The position numbers and the translations under genes are program-made. DNA of 64,000 nucleotides, taken from the NCBI GenBank assembly GCA_965205955.1, contig OZ242192.1, positions 1 to 64,000 of the forward strand, read 5' to 3'. The DNA comes from G965202915 sp965205955. Its GTDB lineage: Bacteria; Pseudomonadota; Gammaproteobacteria; Eutrophobiales; Eutrophobiaceae. The number at the start of each line of letters is the position of its first letter. The stretch's first letter is position 1. The notes below the pieces were generated by a model that saw only the letters and a program-made list of their open reading frames with translations, searched no databases and was not told the origin of the DNA. Below are positions 9,597 through 18,093 of this stretch, in pieces.

Positions 9597-11072
9597 TCAA
9601 AACCTCCGAGTCAGCCGCAAGACAGCCTGTATATAGCCGTGGCTTCCGATATTGTTGGAAAGGGTGCTGCGGTCGTAACTGGCACGTAAACGGAGCTCCC
9701 ACTTCTCCTCAAAACGCTTTTTGCACTCGAAAAACCAGGTTCGGGTTACATACTCTCCCCCTAAATCCTGGGACAGCAGTTCCGGGGTATTGGTCAGCAC
9801 CCCAATCGGGCTGCTTGCCGCCTCGGTGAAGTCGAAGCCCACGAGCGGGTCCGCGTCTGATGAAAAATCCCAGGTTGAATAGGCGATGCCAGTGGAAAAG
9901 CGAGTGTCTCTGTTCATCTGATAATCGAGTTGCCCGGAAGCGCCGTAGGTATGGTCGCGGCTTTCCGTGTCGATGGTGCCGGATGCGCCGTTGATGTCGT
10001 AGCTTTGGCGCGAACTGAATGTTTGTCTGACGAAATTCGCTTGCAGCAGCAGCGCCAGATCTTTCTTGATGAAATCGAAAATATGCAGGTTAAGGTAGAC
10101 GTGTATAGCGTCTCTATTGCCGGCATCATCGTTATTGACTATCGTGGCATTTCCGCCGAACCCGAATGCGAGGGAATCAAGGTATTTGGTAAATGACAGG
10201 TTGAGCTGTTGCAGTCTTTGGCGCTGTGTAAGAATGCGGAAAAAATCGGAAAAGACCCTGTCTCCGGCAATTTCGTCGGGGTCGCTTCTGTACAGACGCT
10301 GATAATAATGGACCGACAGATCGGTATTGACGCTTGGAATAAACGACGACACGCCTCCCCGGATCTCCCTGCCCCGTCCATTCAGGAACTTCAGGTCTCC
10401 GTTGGCGCGCACCCGCCTCTGCAGAAAACTGCGTGAAAAACCGATGCCTGTTTGATCGTTGACGTATTCATCTTCATCGTTGACCAGGGCATAGAGACGA
10501 AGCTCGGAATCAAAGGGAAACCATCGTATCTGACCGCCGTACACATAGTCGGAGGAGGTTGAACTAAATTCCGACACCGGTCTGCCGCCGAAGATCATCA
10601 GGTCCGATGCCTCATTTTTCATGGAGAAGCGCAGCCCGTCCAGGTGGACGTTTTCGATCTCGTGCATCCATTGCCTGCCCAGCCGAATACCGGCGCCACC
10701 CGGCCACCGGTCAGGGGTCTCTATGAATGCCTGGAAAACCCGCTGGTCTGTCCGCTTCTCAAATGCCCGGTCACGGTCGCTACTCCCATGGTCAAGGTCA
10801 AAACGTGACCTGCCATTGAACACGAATGAGACCCGCCGCCCCCAAAGATCGGCGCCCATCTTCATCCGCAGGTGGGTGCTGAAGTCAACATCGTCCTCAC
10901 GCTCGTTCTCATCGTAGTCGAGGGTGAAGGTCGCGGCTCCCGACCAGTCTAAGGGTGTGTCTGACTCCGATTGAGGGTAAAAGGCGTACAGGTGGGGGGT
11001 AATCAGGCACAACAAGATCCCTGCAATCCATTTATGATTGCGGTACCCTCCGGCAATCAAGCAAGAAACCAA
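9597..11072 (-). CDS. Outer-membrane beta-barrel, putative porin partner of the multihaem cytochrome
   Basis: The 491-residue product has a signal peptide (hydrophobic segment around residues 14-30 ending PHLYA) and then alternating polar and hydrophobic strands rich in aromatic and charged residues. It ends in Arg-Arg-Phe, a terminal aromatic residue typical of BAM substrates. The start is a TTG at 11072, placed 5 nt after GGAGA; no better ATG is seen. It is the first gene of the operon, followed after 60 nt by the 14-haem cytochrome. In known porin-cytochrome systems such as MtrAB and the Geobacter complexes, a barrel of this general type sheathes a multihaem cytochrome. It is shorter than MtrB. 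I cannot assign a named family from sequence alone, so the porin role rests on architecture and context. Confidence 0.75.
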   Translation of the reverse strand: MVSCLIAGGYRNHKWIAGILLCLITPHLYAFYPQSESDTPLDWSGAATFTLDYDENEREDDVDFSTHLRMKMGADLWGRRVSFVFNGRSRFDLDHGSSDRDRAFEKRTDQRVFQAFIETPDRWPGGAGIRLGRQWMHEIENVHLDGLRFSMKNEASDLMIFGGRPVSEFSSTSSDYVYGGQIRWFPFDSELRLYALVNDEDEYVNDQTGIGFSRSFLQRRVRANGDLKFLNGRGREIRGGVSSFIPSVNTDLSVHYYQRLYRSDPDEIAGDRVFSDFFRILTQRQRLQQLNLSFTKYLDSLAFGFGGNATIVNNDDAGNRDAIHVYLNLHIFDFIKKDLALLLQANFVRQTFSSRQSYDINGASGTIDTESRDHTYGASGQLDYQMNRDTRFSTGIAYSTWDFSSDADPLVGFDFTEAASSPIGVLTNTPELLSQDLGGEYVTRTWFFECKKRFEEKWELRLRASYDRSTLSNNIGSHGYIQAVLRLTRRF

Positions 11073-11106
11073 TCTTTCTCCTGAAAAATAACAACTCCTA
11101 CCTTAA

Positions 11107-11134
11107 AGTGTAGCGGGTAATTTTTTTAATTCAA
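11107..11134 (-). promoter_or_regulatory. Candidate sigma-70 promoter of the porin-cytochrome operon
   Basis: On the minus strand TTGAAT (11134-11129) is followed after 16 nt by TACACT (11112-11107). Transcription would begin near 11100, giving a short leader before the TTG start at 11072 and its GGAGA ribosome site. No other good promoter is apparent in the 93-bp gap after the MFS gene. Confidence 0.4.
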
Positions 11135-11165
11135 GGTGAAAATGTTGCCACGGTTGATTTACTGA

Positions 11166-12317
11166 CTATTTCAGCCAGCGTAACGAGATGTATAAGGCCA
11201 GCAGGCTGAGCATGGATGCGAATATAAAGGTCAGGCTTGCCCCGACTGCATCCCATAGGAGACCGCTGGCAAAACTGCCGAATGCAAGACCTGCGCCGAA
11301 GCTGACACTGCTATAGAGCGCCTGCCCCCTGCCTTGCAGATGATGCTCGAATGCCCGGTGTATGTATTGAATTGCTACCGCATGGTAGATGCCGAATGTT
11401 GCCGCATGCAGTAGCTGCACCATGAAAATGACGGCAATATAATCGACAAAACAACCAATCATCAGCCAGCGTATTGCCGCCAGTAACAGACTCAATGAGA
11501 TTAATTTTTTTAATCCAAACCGCCGAATGAGATTGGCCATGATTAGGAACACCATCACCTCGGCAATTACCCCGATCGCCCACAGCAGACCGATTGTTTT
11601 GCTGGCGTACTGATTTGCCTCGAGGTAAATGGTAAAAAATGTGTAGTAGGCGCCGTGACCGGCCTGCATCAAAAAACAAACCGTCAATAATGCCAGCACG
11701 CCGGGCCGCTTTATCACCGAAAATATGGAATGAGTGTGCCGGGGATTGGCGGCAACGAAGGTTTCCGGTATCGATAAGGTCAAAAACGATAATGCCAGCA
11801 TGATCCCGAATAGAATCATCGGCAATTTATTGATTGCAACCGTTTCAAATATCTGGCCGAGGATGGTGACTGCGATGATGAAGCCTATCGATCCCCATAC
11901 TCTTATCATGGTATAGACCTGCGTTGTTTTGCCGAGGGAAGACATTGTGATTGCCTCGACCTGGGGCAGGGAGGCGCTCCAGAAAAAGGAAAAGATGAAC
12001 AGGATAAGCGCCAATTGCCAATACTCATTCATGCCCGGCACCGCAATGAAGGTGAGGGCGGCCATCCATGAGGTAAAGCAAATGATTTTGACGGGTTTAT
12101 GGGTATGATCAACGACCCAGCCCCAGATATAGGAAGAGAAAATTTTTGTAATAACAAAGATTGCGGTCAATGCCCCGATCTGATTTGCATCAAAATGCAG
12201 CGACTGTAAATACAAAGGCCAATACGGCAGAAATCCGCCCGTCACAATAAAGAACAGAAAATAAAAACCGGATAATCTCCAGTAAGGCAGTCCGGGATGA
12301 TTAAGCGAAAAAACCAT
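11166..12317 (-). CDS. MFS transporter, HcaT / phenylpropionate-permease-like
   Basis: This 383-residue protein is almost entirely hydrophobic, with about 12 predicted membrane segments. The N-terminal part (FYFLFFIVTGGFLPYWPLYL) and the following loop with a short DHTHKP stretch match the MFS_1-like group that includes E. coli HcaT and the nucleoside permeases. The substrate is unknown; members of this group move small organic acids or nucleosides. The ATG at 12317 has an AAGGAA ribosome site 6 nt upstream. It precedes the barrel gene by 93 bp on the same strand, but a promoter candidate lies between them, so it may not be part of that operon. Confidence 0.8.
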   Translation of the reverse strand: MVFSLNHPGLPYWRLSGFYFLFFIVTGGFLPYWPLYLQSLHFDANQIGALTAIFVITKIFSSYIWGWVVDHTHKPVKIICFTSWMAALTFIAVPGMNEYWQLALILFIFSFFWSASLPQVEAITMSSLGKTTQVYTMIRVWGSIGFIIAVTILGQIFETVAINKLPMILFGIMLALSFLTLSIPETFVAANPRHTHSIFSVIKRPGVLALLTVCFLMQAGHGAYYTFFTIYLEANQYASKTIGLLWAIGVIAEVMVFLIMANLIRRFGLKKLISLSLLLAAIRWLMIGCFVDYIAVIFMVQLLHAATFGIYHAVAIQYIHRAFEHHLQGRGQALYSSVSFGAGLAFGSFASGLLWDAVGASLTFIFASMLSLLALYISLRWLK

Positions 12318-12804
12318 GGATTATTTCCTTGCGAAATTGAATGGCTGCATGTGTTGTTGAAAGCCCGGTTTTTGAAAGGCCTGTACGCCTTGACATCGGT
12401 AATTCACGTATATCTACAATCGTTTTGATGTCATTGTGTTTGCGCAGGCGGCAAAATCTTCAATATCAACGTCTGCATAGCCCGAATATTGCACCAATAA
12501 AGAGGGCAAAGCCCGTAATCAAACAGGGCCTTACCCATGTACTAAATGTACCCGAACTGCGCTTGAATTTCCACCGGTAAAACGCCGACGTGTTCAAGCC
12601 AGTTTCGACGGCGGCGACATCACCAGATCTGCAATTCCTGCGGAAGCAGGAATCCAGCCCAAACCAGAATCACACAAATCTCTGCGCTCATGCAATATCC
12701 GGGATAGCCTGCTGTATAAAATTTGTGTGACATGGTTTAAGGCACATCTGATTAATACGCGAAAATTTTGTGGTCAATGTGAAACTCTCTTTTATTATTC
12801 AGAT
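12318..12804. other. Intergenic region with palindromic and dispersed repeats and an IS end
   Basis: No convincing gene is seen. It holds a short palindrome at 12634-12653 (ATTCCTGC paired with GCAGGAAT) that recurs at 59440 and 60441. An inverted copy of a dispersed motif (around 12684-12706) is shared with the long repeats near 18370 and 26815. A 10-bp inverted repeat pairs TCACACAAAT at 12670-12679 with ATTTGTGTGA at 12721-12730. From about 12736 it enters the first copy of the IS-end repeat that flanks the helicase gene. Confidence 0.6.
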
Positions 12805-12807
12805 ATG
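12736..12807 (+). repeat. IS-end direct repeat, copy 1
   Basis: About 70 bp beginning AAGGCACATCTGATTAATAC and ending at TCAGATATG are repeated in the same orientation at 15649-15721, with roughly eight differences. Copy 2 borders an IS5-type transposase remnant, so both copies are probably one terminal region of that IS. The ATG at 12805 proposed for the helicase gene lies at the inner edge of this copy. Confidence 0.75.
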
Positions 12808-15630
12808 TGGCAAGCGATGTTTTTTGAATTGAAAAAGAAACGATTGCGAATAAAATACCCTATTATGATTTTTCGCCCTCGTTTTTTTGCTCGCTTACTG
12901 CTTGCCGATGCAGATTGGCGATTGTCCATTGATGGCAATGACATTGTCGCGGAAACGGCAAACTGCGCGCAGCGAATTGCTATTGAGTCGCTTGTTAATG
13001 TGACTCTTTCTCGCGGCGCGATATGGACAAAAATGATCGTGGATGCCGGAACGCGCGGACGAATCTCCCTTTCCGGACTCCGGTTTTCCAGCGCGGAAGA
13101 AAACCGCACGCAAATTCAGCGGAAATTTAACGCACTTCGGCTCGCCAGCATCGGGGAATACGCTGATGCGGATGCCGCTCTGGACTCGTTTTATGCGGAG
13201 GGACGGTATCTCGCTTTTCGTGATGTCATTTTATGGCGGGAATCGTGCCCGCCCGAATTGGCGAAATGGATGGATGAATTGCAGCGGCTTCAGTCGCATC
13301 CGTTATTTGCAGAGTGGATGACGGATCCAGGAATTTGGAAACGGAGCGCGCGCGTTCGCGATTTGCTTTCGGACGAGCGCATCGAATTGCGCGCGCACAA
13401 TGAGGAATTTGTCGACCGTGAAATGGCGGCGCACAAGGTATTTTTTGACGGCGTGGAAAAAACCCCGCTGACCAACGAGCAGCGTCGAGCGGCGGTTGTG
13501 ATGGAAGATCGCAATTTGCTTATCGCGGCGGCCGGGTCCGGCAAAACTTCGGCCGTCGTTGGAAAAATCGGCTATGCGTTGAAGAAAGGAATTTGCAGTC
13601 CTTCGGAAATTGTCGCTCTCGCATTCAATAAAAAAGCGGCGGCGGAATTGCAGGAAAGAATTCAATTCCGACTCGAAGGATTGCTTGGCGGCGGCAAAAT
13701 TGAAGCGACAACTTTTCATGCGCTTGGGCTGAAATTTGTCGGCGAGGCAACTGGCGCAAAGCCGAATGTCGCGGAGTGGGCGGCGAATCTCGGCGAAAAT
13801 GTCTCTCGGAAAACGGATGCGCTTATTGGCGAACTCGCCGATGTTAACCCGGGATTTCGCAATCACTTGAATAAGATGCTCACTTATTTTCGGTGGGAGA
13901 TGAAGCGGCTCCACTTGTTTGGCAGCAAAGAAGAATATGACCGTCATCTTGAATCAATCCGCGCCAAAGAAATCGGCGTGGAGGGAATTCCCACTATCAA
14001 AGGCGACCGCGTCAAGTCTCTGGAAGAGTGCGCCATCGCGAATTATCTATTTTCCAGCGGCGTGGATTACAAATACGAAAGGGACTACGAGCACGACACG
14101 ACAGATTCGGAGCATAGGCAGTATCGTCCGGATTTTTATTATCCGCGGGCGAATCTTTATCATGAGCATTTTGCCTTGGACGCGGACGGAAAAGTCCCGC
14201 CGTTTATGAATGGCGAAGAATATGTCTGCAGCATCGAATGGAAACGGAAATTGCATGCGGAAAAAGGCACGAAGTTAATTGAGACGACATCCGCGATGTT
14301 TCACAGCGGCGATCTCTTTGGGCATCTCCGCGCAGAATTGAAGCGTCACGGCGTGCTAAAGTCGGTGATTCCTCTTGCCTTTTCTAAAATTTTGGCGCAA
14401 TTGCAGGAGCAACATACTCGCCCGATATACAAATTAATGTCGGATTTTCTTTCGCGTTGGAAAGCGAGCATGTTGACAAAAGATGAATTGCGCGACCGGC
14501 TGAACCAAATAGACGGATTCGCTCAAGCCCGCACCCAGGCGTTTCTCGGTGCGATGTTTCCACTGCGCGATTTCTACGAAAAAAAACTGCGCGACAATAA
14601 TGAAATTGACTTTGATGGAATGCTGATTGAAGCGGCGGCCGCGTTGCAGTCCGGGCGTGCTCGGCATTCCTACAAATTGATTCTGGCCGACGAGTTTCAG
14701 GATATCTCGCGTGCCCGGGCGGAAATGCTGCGGGCGATGCTGGCACAAAACCCGGATTGCAAATTGTTCGCGGTCGGTGATGATTGGCAGGCGATTTACC
14801 GCTTTGCCGGAGCGGATATTTTTATCATGGTAAGTTTTGGCGATGAGTTTGGCGAAACGAATGAAAGCATGCTGACCCGCACTTTCCGTTCTAATCAGGG
14901 GATCGCCGACATTGCCTCAAATTTCATTCGCGCGAATCCGAATCAAATTGAAAAGCAAATTGACGCCGCCGATTCTTCTTGCAAGGGCGTCGTGAATGTG
15001 GTGCGTTACCGCCGAGACGAAGACGCGAATCCTGTGATCGGGATGAAACTTCGAGAAATAGCCGAATTCGCAGCACCGGGGGAACGGCGCAAAGTTTTTA
15101 TTCTGGGACGCTATAAGCACTTGTGCCCCTCCAAATTGCCCGGGTGGAAGCGTCAATTTTCGAAGTCATTGAGCATTGACTTTATGACGATGCACGGTGC
15201 GAAAGGACTTGAAGCGGATTATGTCATCGTTCTGGGAATGAATGCTGGTCTATGGGGTTTTCCAAGCGAAGTGGATGACGATCCGATTTTGAATCTGGTT
15301 ATGCCCGTGCCGGAAAAATTTGAATTTGCCGAGGAGCGTCGGCTGTTTTATGTCGCATTAACGCGGGCGAAGCATAAAGTTTATTTGCTGTCGAAGCAGG
15401 ACAGTCCATCTCAATTTGTGGAGGAAATAATCCGCGACAAAAGCGGCGCAGTGCTGGATGAAGTAGCCGATAAGTTTGGAAGGACAATATCGGCGCACAA
15501 ATGTCCCAAGTGCGGGGAGGGGTTTTTAGTGGAGCGCATGGGTCCCTCCAACCTATTTTATGGTTGCTCAACATATCCCTCTTGCAACCACACACAGAAT
15601 CGAGAGAACTCGGATGGTAAACAGCGATAA
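12805..15630 (+). CDS. helD: UvrD/HelD-family superfamily 1 DNA helicase with C-terminal zinc ribbon
   Basis: An ATP-dependent 3'-5' DNA helicase related to E. coli helicase IV. About 941 residues from this start. The N-terminal ~150 residues resemble the HelD N-domain. Walker A (AAAGSGKTS) is near residue 240, and later motifs include LADEFQDIS, VGDDWQAIYRFAG, FMTMHGAKG and RRLFYVALTRA. A topoisomerase-type zinc ribbon with four cysteines (CPKCG and CSTYPSC) closes the protein, which E. coli HelD lacks. There is also a long segment between the ATPase halves (~330-580). The start is uncertain: a GTG at 12727 lies inside the repeat, and ATGs at 12805, 12817 and 12862 are possible, none with a good ribosome site. 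It lies between two IS ends, so it was probably acquired as cargo. Confidence 0.82.
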   Translation: MWQAMFFELKKKRLRIKYPIMIFRPRFFARLLLADADWRLSIDGNDIVAETANCAQRIAIESLVNVTLSRGAIWTKMIVDAGTRGRISLSGLRFSSAEENRTQIQRKFNALRLASIGEYADADAALDSFYAEGRYLAFRDVILWRESCPPELAKWMDELQRLQSHPLFAEWMTDPGIWKRSARVRDLLSDERIELRAHNEEFVDREMAAHKVFFDGVEKTPLTNEQRRAAVVMEDRNLLIAAAGSGKTSAVVGKIGYALKKGICSPSEIVALAFNKKAAAELQERIQFRLEGLLGGGKIEATTFHALGLKFVGEATGAKPNVAEWAANLGENVSRKTDALIGELADVNPGFRNHLNKMLTYFRWEMKRLHLFGSKEEYDRHLESIRAKEIGVEGIPTIKGDRVKSLEECAIANYLFSSGVDYKYERDYEHDTTDSEHRQYRPDFYYPRANLYHEHFALDADGKVPPFMNGEEYVCSIEWKRKLHAEKGTKLIETTSAMFHSGDLFGHLRAELKRHGVLKSVIPLAFSKILAQLQEQHTRPIYKLMSDFLSRWKASMLTKDELRDRLNQIDGFAQARTQAFLGAMFPLRDFYEKKLRDNNEIDFDGMLIEAAAALQSGRARHSYKLILADEFQDISRARAEMLRAMLAQNPDCKLFAVGDDWQAIYRFAGADIFIMVSFGDEFGETNESMLTRTFRSNQGIADIASNFIRANPNQIEKQIDAADSSCKGVVNVVRYRRDEDANPVIGMKLREIAEFAAPGERRKVFILGRYKHLCPSKLPGWKRQFSKSLSIDFMTMHGAKGLEADYVIVLGMNAGLWGFPSEVDDDPILNLVMPVPEKFEFAEERRLFYVALTRAKHKVYLLSKQDSPSQFVEEIIRDKSGAVLDEVADKFGRTISAHKCPKCGEGFLVERMGPSNLFYGCSTYPSCNHTQNRENSDGKQR

Positions 15631-15648
15631 ACGGCGTTTGAATTTTGT

Positions 15649-15721
15649 TTTAAGGAACATCTGATTAATACGCGAAAACTTTGTGGTCAATGCAAAACAT
15701 TCTTTTATTATTCAGATATGC
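15649..15721 (+). repeat. IS-end direct repeat, copy 2
   Basis: Second copy of the ~70-bp sequence at 12736-12807, same orientation. It starts AAGGAACATCTGATTAATAC just after the helicase stop. Moving rightwards it leads within 80 bp to the 3' end of an IS5-type transposase gene on the opposite strand, which is where an IS terminus is expected. Confidence 0.7.
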
Positions 15722-15799
15722 GGCATTGCCGCCGATGAACGCGACTCAAAAAGCCTTTTTTCGCCTTATCCAGGGCTTTTCTTCCTCCTCTTACTTTTT

Positions 15800-16065
15800 T
15801 CAGGCGCAACTTGCCTGCAATTCCAGATGCTTTCGCCTCAGCAACCGATTCTTGGCCATCACCAGGTTACTCAAAGCACAGGCCACGAACAGGTGATGAG
15901 CATTCTTATCCAGTCCCCGGTAGCGCACTTTGGAAAACCCGAACCGCCGCTTAATCATGCCAAACTGATGTTCCTCCTTGACCCGGACCCGGGATTTGTT
16001 CCGGTTTCCAGAACGCTCTGCATCCGTCAACGGTCGGTTTCGACGGCCCTTCGATCGTGTAGAAT
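15800..16065 (-). pseudogene. IS5-family transposase, C-terminal remnant
   Basis: The minus-strand frame encodes KGRRNRPLTDAE, then EEHQFGMIKRRFGFSKVRYRG and ALSNLVMAKNRLL. This is the typical C-terminal end of IS5-family DDE transposases, including the catalytic-glutamate region. Only about the last 85 residues remain. The upstream part, including the first two catalytic aspartates, is replaced near 16060 by the 3' end of the pentapeptide-repeat gene. The open frame continues to 16129, but that part no longer looks like transposase. The element cannot be active on its own. Confidence 0.85.
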
Positions 16066-18093
16066 CCTTAGTTGAGTACGCTCTTCTTCGGATAATCTGT
16101 TCAAGGGTTTTTTTACATCTGGAGGACATAACAGGATCGGTATTTTTGAGTCAAGGTTCAATTTTTCTGTAAATATAGAGGCAAGTTTTCGGTTATGATT
16201 CTCAAGAAGCCGGTAACGGATAATTCCCTCAGCGACATAGTTGTCTTCGTCTCCACAAGATAGAGGATCGATAAGATAAGCGGCCAGTTTCTTATGGTAG
16301 TCATCTTTCTTTGTTTGTGTGAAGTAGTGAGCTTGCAGTAATTCCGGGTTTTCGGACTCTTGCAATTGCGTATACAGGGCACTGCCTTTGCTGAAAATGG
16401 CATCTTCTATGGAAGATGGGGCAATAGTGGCCTCTTCCGTTTTCGCTCTTTCTAATAACTTCAGTGCCTGGTCTCGACGCTCCTGTTGCTTGATGCTTTC
16501 AATGATTGCAATCACTTTTTGTAATTGTTCCTGCTCTGGTCTTCTTGCAAGATCAACGTTACGAAGGTCTGCTAGATTGAGGTTGGCATTTGAGAGATCT
16601 GATCCGGCAAGATAAGCCCCGTGCAGGTCTGCGCCCTGAAGCTCGGCCCTGCTCAGGTCTGCGCCCTGAAGCTCGGCGAAACGCAGGTTTGCGCCCTGAA
16701 GCTCGGCAGAACGCAGGTCTGCGCCCTGAAGCTCGGCGGAACTCAGGTCTGCGCCCTGAAGCTCGGCGAAACGCAGGTTTGCGCCCTGAAGCTCGGCGGA
16801 ACTCAGGTCTGCGCCCTGAAGCTCGGCGAAACGCAGGTCTGCGCCCTGAAGCTCGGCGGAACTCAGGTCTGCGCCCTGAAGCTCGGCCCTGCGCAGGTCT
16901 GCGCCCTGAAGCTCGGCGGAACTCAGGTCTGCGCCCTGAAGCTCGGCATAACGCAGGTCTGCGCCCTGAAGCTCGGCGAAACGCAGGTCTGCGCCCTGAA
17001 GCTCGGCGGAACGCAGGTTTGCGCCCTGAAGTGTGGCGGAACTCAGATATGCGCCCTGAAGCTCGGCCCCGCGCAGGTCTGCGCCCTGAAGCTTGGTTCT
17101 ATGCAGGTTTGCCTCGCACAATATTGCCTTCTGCAGATTTGCATACCTGAGATCGCGTTCTTGCAATGGAAGCGGCGTTGCATATTGGCACCAGATGGGG
17201 GTGCCGGGTTCAATCTCAGTTTGACAATCAGTCTGGTCATCAAGCTTTTTGGATTTGCACGCGGCGAGATGGGCTGCCAGAATCTCGGGCGAGGGTTCTT
17301 CCTGCACCAAAGTCTGACTTGAGAGTTGATACCTGGGGTAAGAAAGTTCACGCCAATCGCGTAAAGCACTGGGGAGTATAAATTTTTCCATTGTGCTGCC
17401 TGGAATATCTGCGATAACGATAACGATAACTATATATCCTGTTGCTACGGATACGAATGCTGTCCGGCGCTTCCATGGGGATTTCCTCCACCATTCTTTC
17501 CAACTTTTATCCGGCGCTATGATGCGTGGCCAAAGGCACCACAGCAGAATGATGTCCAGCAGTATCGCTGCGCGGTGCCACCAGATGATTGACTCGCTTT
17601 GATAGGTAAGGAAATGTATTTCGGCGTATATCAAAATGCCCGGCGATAACAAGACAAGCGAGATGAAGACGAATATCCTCAAAATCCATTGCACGCCCCG
17701 TCGTTGACCACCTGCCGCAAGCAAATGTGCCAGCGGTGCAGGGAATAATAAACCACGCACATGTGTTTTTTCCTTGGAGAACCTCGAGATGTACCGGTGC
17801 ACTTTGGTTGAAAGAAACACCGCCTGAAGAAGTACGTTGAAATGCAGGAGAAATAGAACCCACGGTGCGACGATGAAGAACCACACAACCGACGCACTGT
17901 TATTAATAATCGGTATTTGCACATTGCCGGCACGAAACAACAGTTCATCGTCGGTTGATGCGATCATGACAATGATATAGAACGCGATGGTGAGATAGGC
18001 GATATAGACGGCACGAAAGTTGCGTGCGCTGTCATTTGCTGCGTCAAGAAAATGTGCGGTATCGGGGAAGGGGGGTGGTTGTTGTTGTGCCAT
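16027..18093 (-). CDS. Membrane-anchored pentapeptide-repeat protein, large
   Basis: 688 residues. The first ~240 carry about five hydrophobic segments (for example near residues 28-48, 68-92 and 132-152) in a pattern of membrane helices. Residues ~310-525 are pentapeptide repeats of the A(D/N)LxxAELQG type, which fold as a right-handed quadrilateral beta-helix. A helical cytoplasmic tail of ~160 residues follows. The function of such membrane-linked pentapeptide proteins is unknown. The 3' end runs into the IS5 remnant: after RILH the frame reads transposase DNA out of frame for about nine codons to a stop at 16027. The native C-terminus may thus be replaced by insertion. It lies next to the restriction-modification operon on the same strand. 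Confidence 0.82.
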   Translation of the reverse strand: MAQQQPPPFPDTAHFLDAANDSARNFRAVYIAYLTIAFYIIVMIASTDDELLFRAGNVQIPIINNSASVVWFFIVAPWVLFLLHFNVLLQAVFLSTKVHRYISRFSKEKTHVRGLLFPAPLAHLLAAGGQRRGVQWILRIFVFISLVLLSPGILIYAEIHFLTYQSESIIWWHRAAILLDIILLWCLWPRIIAPDKSWKEWWRKSPWKRRTAFVSVATGYIVIVIVIADIPGSTMEKFILPSALRDWRELSYPRYQLSSQTLVQEEPSPEILAAHLAACKSKKLDDQTDCQTEIEPGTPIWCQYATPLPLQERDLRYANLQKAILCEANLHRTKLQGADLRGAELQGAYLSSATLQGANLRSAELQGADLRFAELQGADLRYAELQGADLSSAELQGADLRRAELQGADLSSAELQGADLRFAELQGADLSSAELQGANLRFAELQGADLSSAELQGADLRSAELQGANLRFAELQGADLSRAELQGADLHGAYLAGSDLSNANLNLADLRNVDLARRPEQEQLQKVIAIIESIKQQERRDQALKLLERAKTEEATIAPSSIEDAIFSKGSALYTQLQESENPELLQAHYFTQTKKDDYHKKLAAYLIDPLSCGDEDNYVAEGIIRYRLLENHNRKLASIFTEKLNLDSKIPILLCPPDVKKPLNRLSEEERTQLRILHDRRAVETDR
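16620..17100 (-). repeat. 30-bp tandem repeats within pentapeptide gene A
   Basis: About 16 copies of a 30-bp unit (two pentapeptides). The invariant core on the plus strand is GCGCCCTGAAGCTCGGC, followed by a variable triplet and CAGGTCT. DNA identity is much higher than needed to keep the beta-helix, so the array probably grew by slippage or unequal exchange. It lies inside the coding frame and is not a CRISPR array. Confidence 0.9.

Noticed and set aside
8912..9829. A 305-codon plus-strand frame across the cytochrome gene
   Set aside because: It is antisense to the multihaem cytochrome, whose fourteen haem motifs, signal peptide and ribosome site leave no doubt about the coding strand.
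16590..17322. Two plus-strand open frames with GLRPEAR-type or QVCALKLG-type repeats
   Set aside because: They are antisense readings of the 30-bp repeats in pentapeptide gene A; the minus-strand protein has the known pentapeptide pattern and membrane segments. Same reasoning for 25237-25699.
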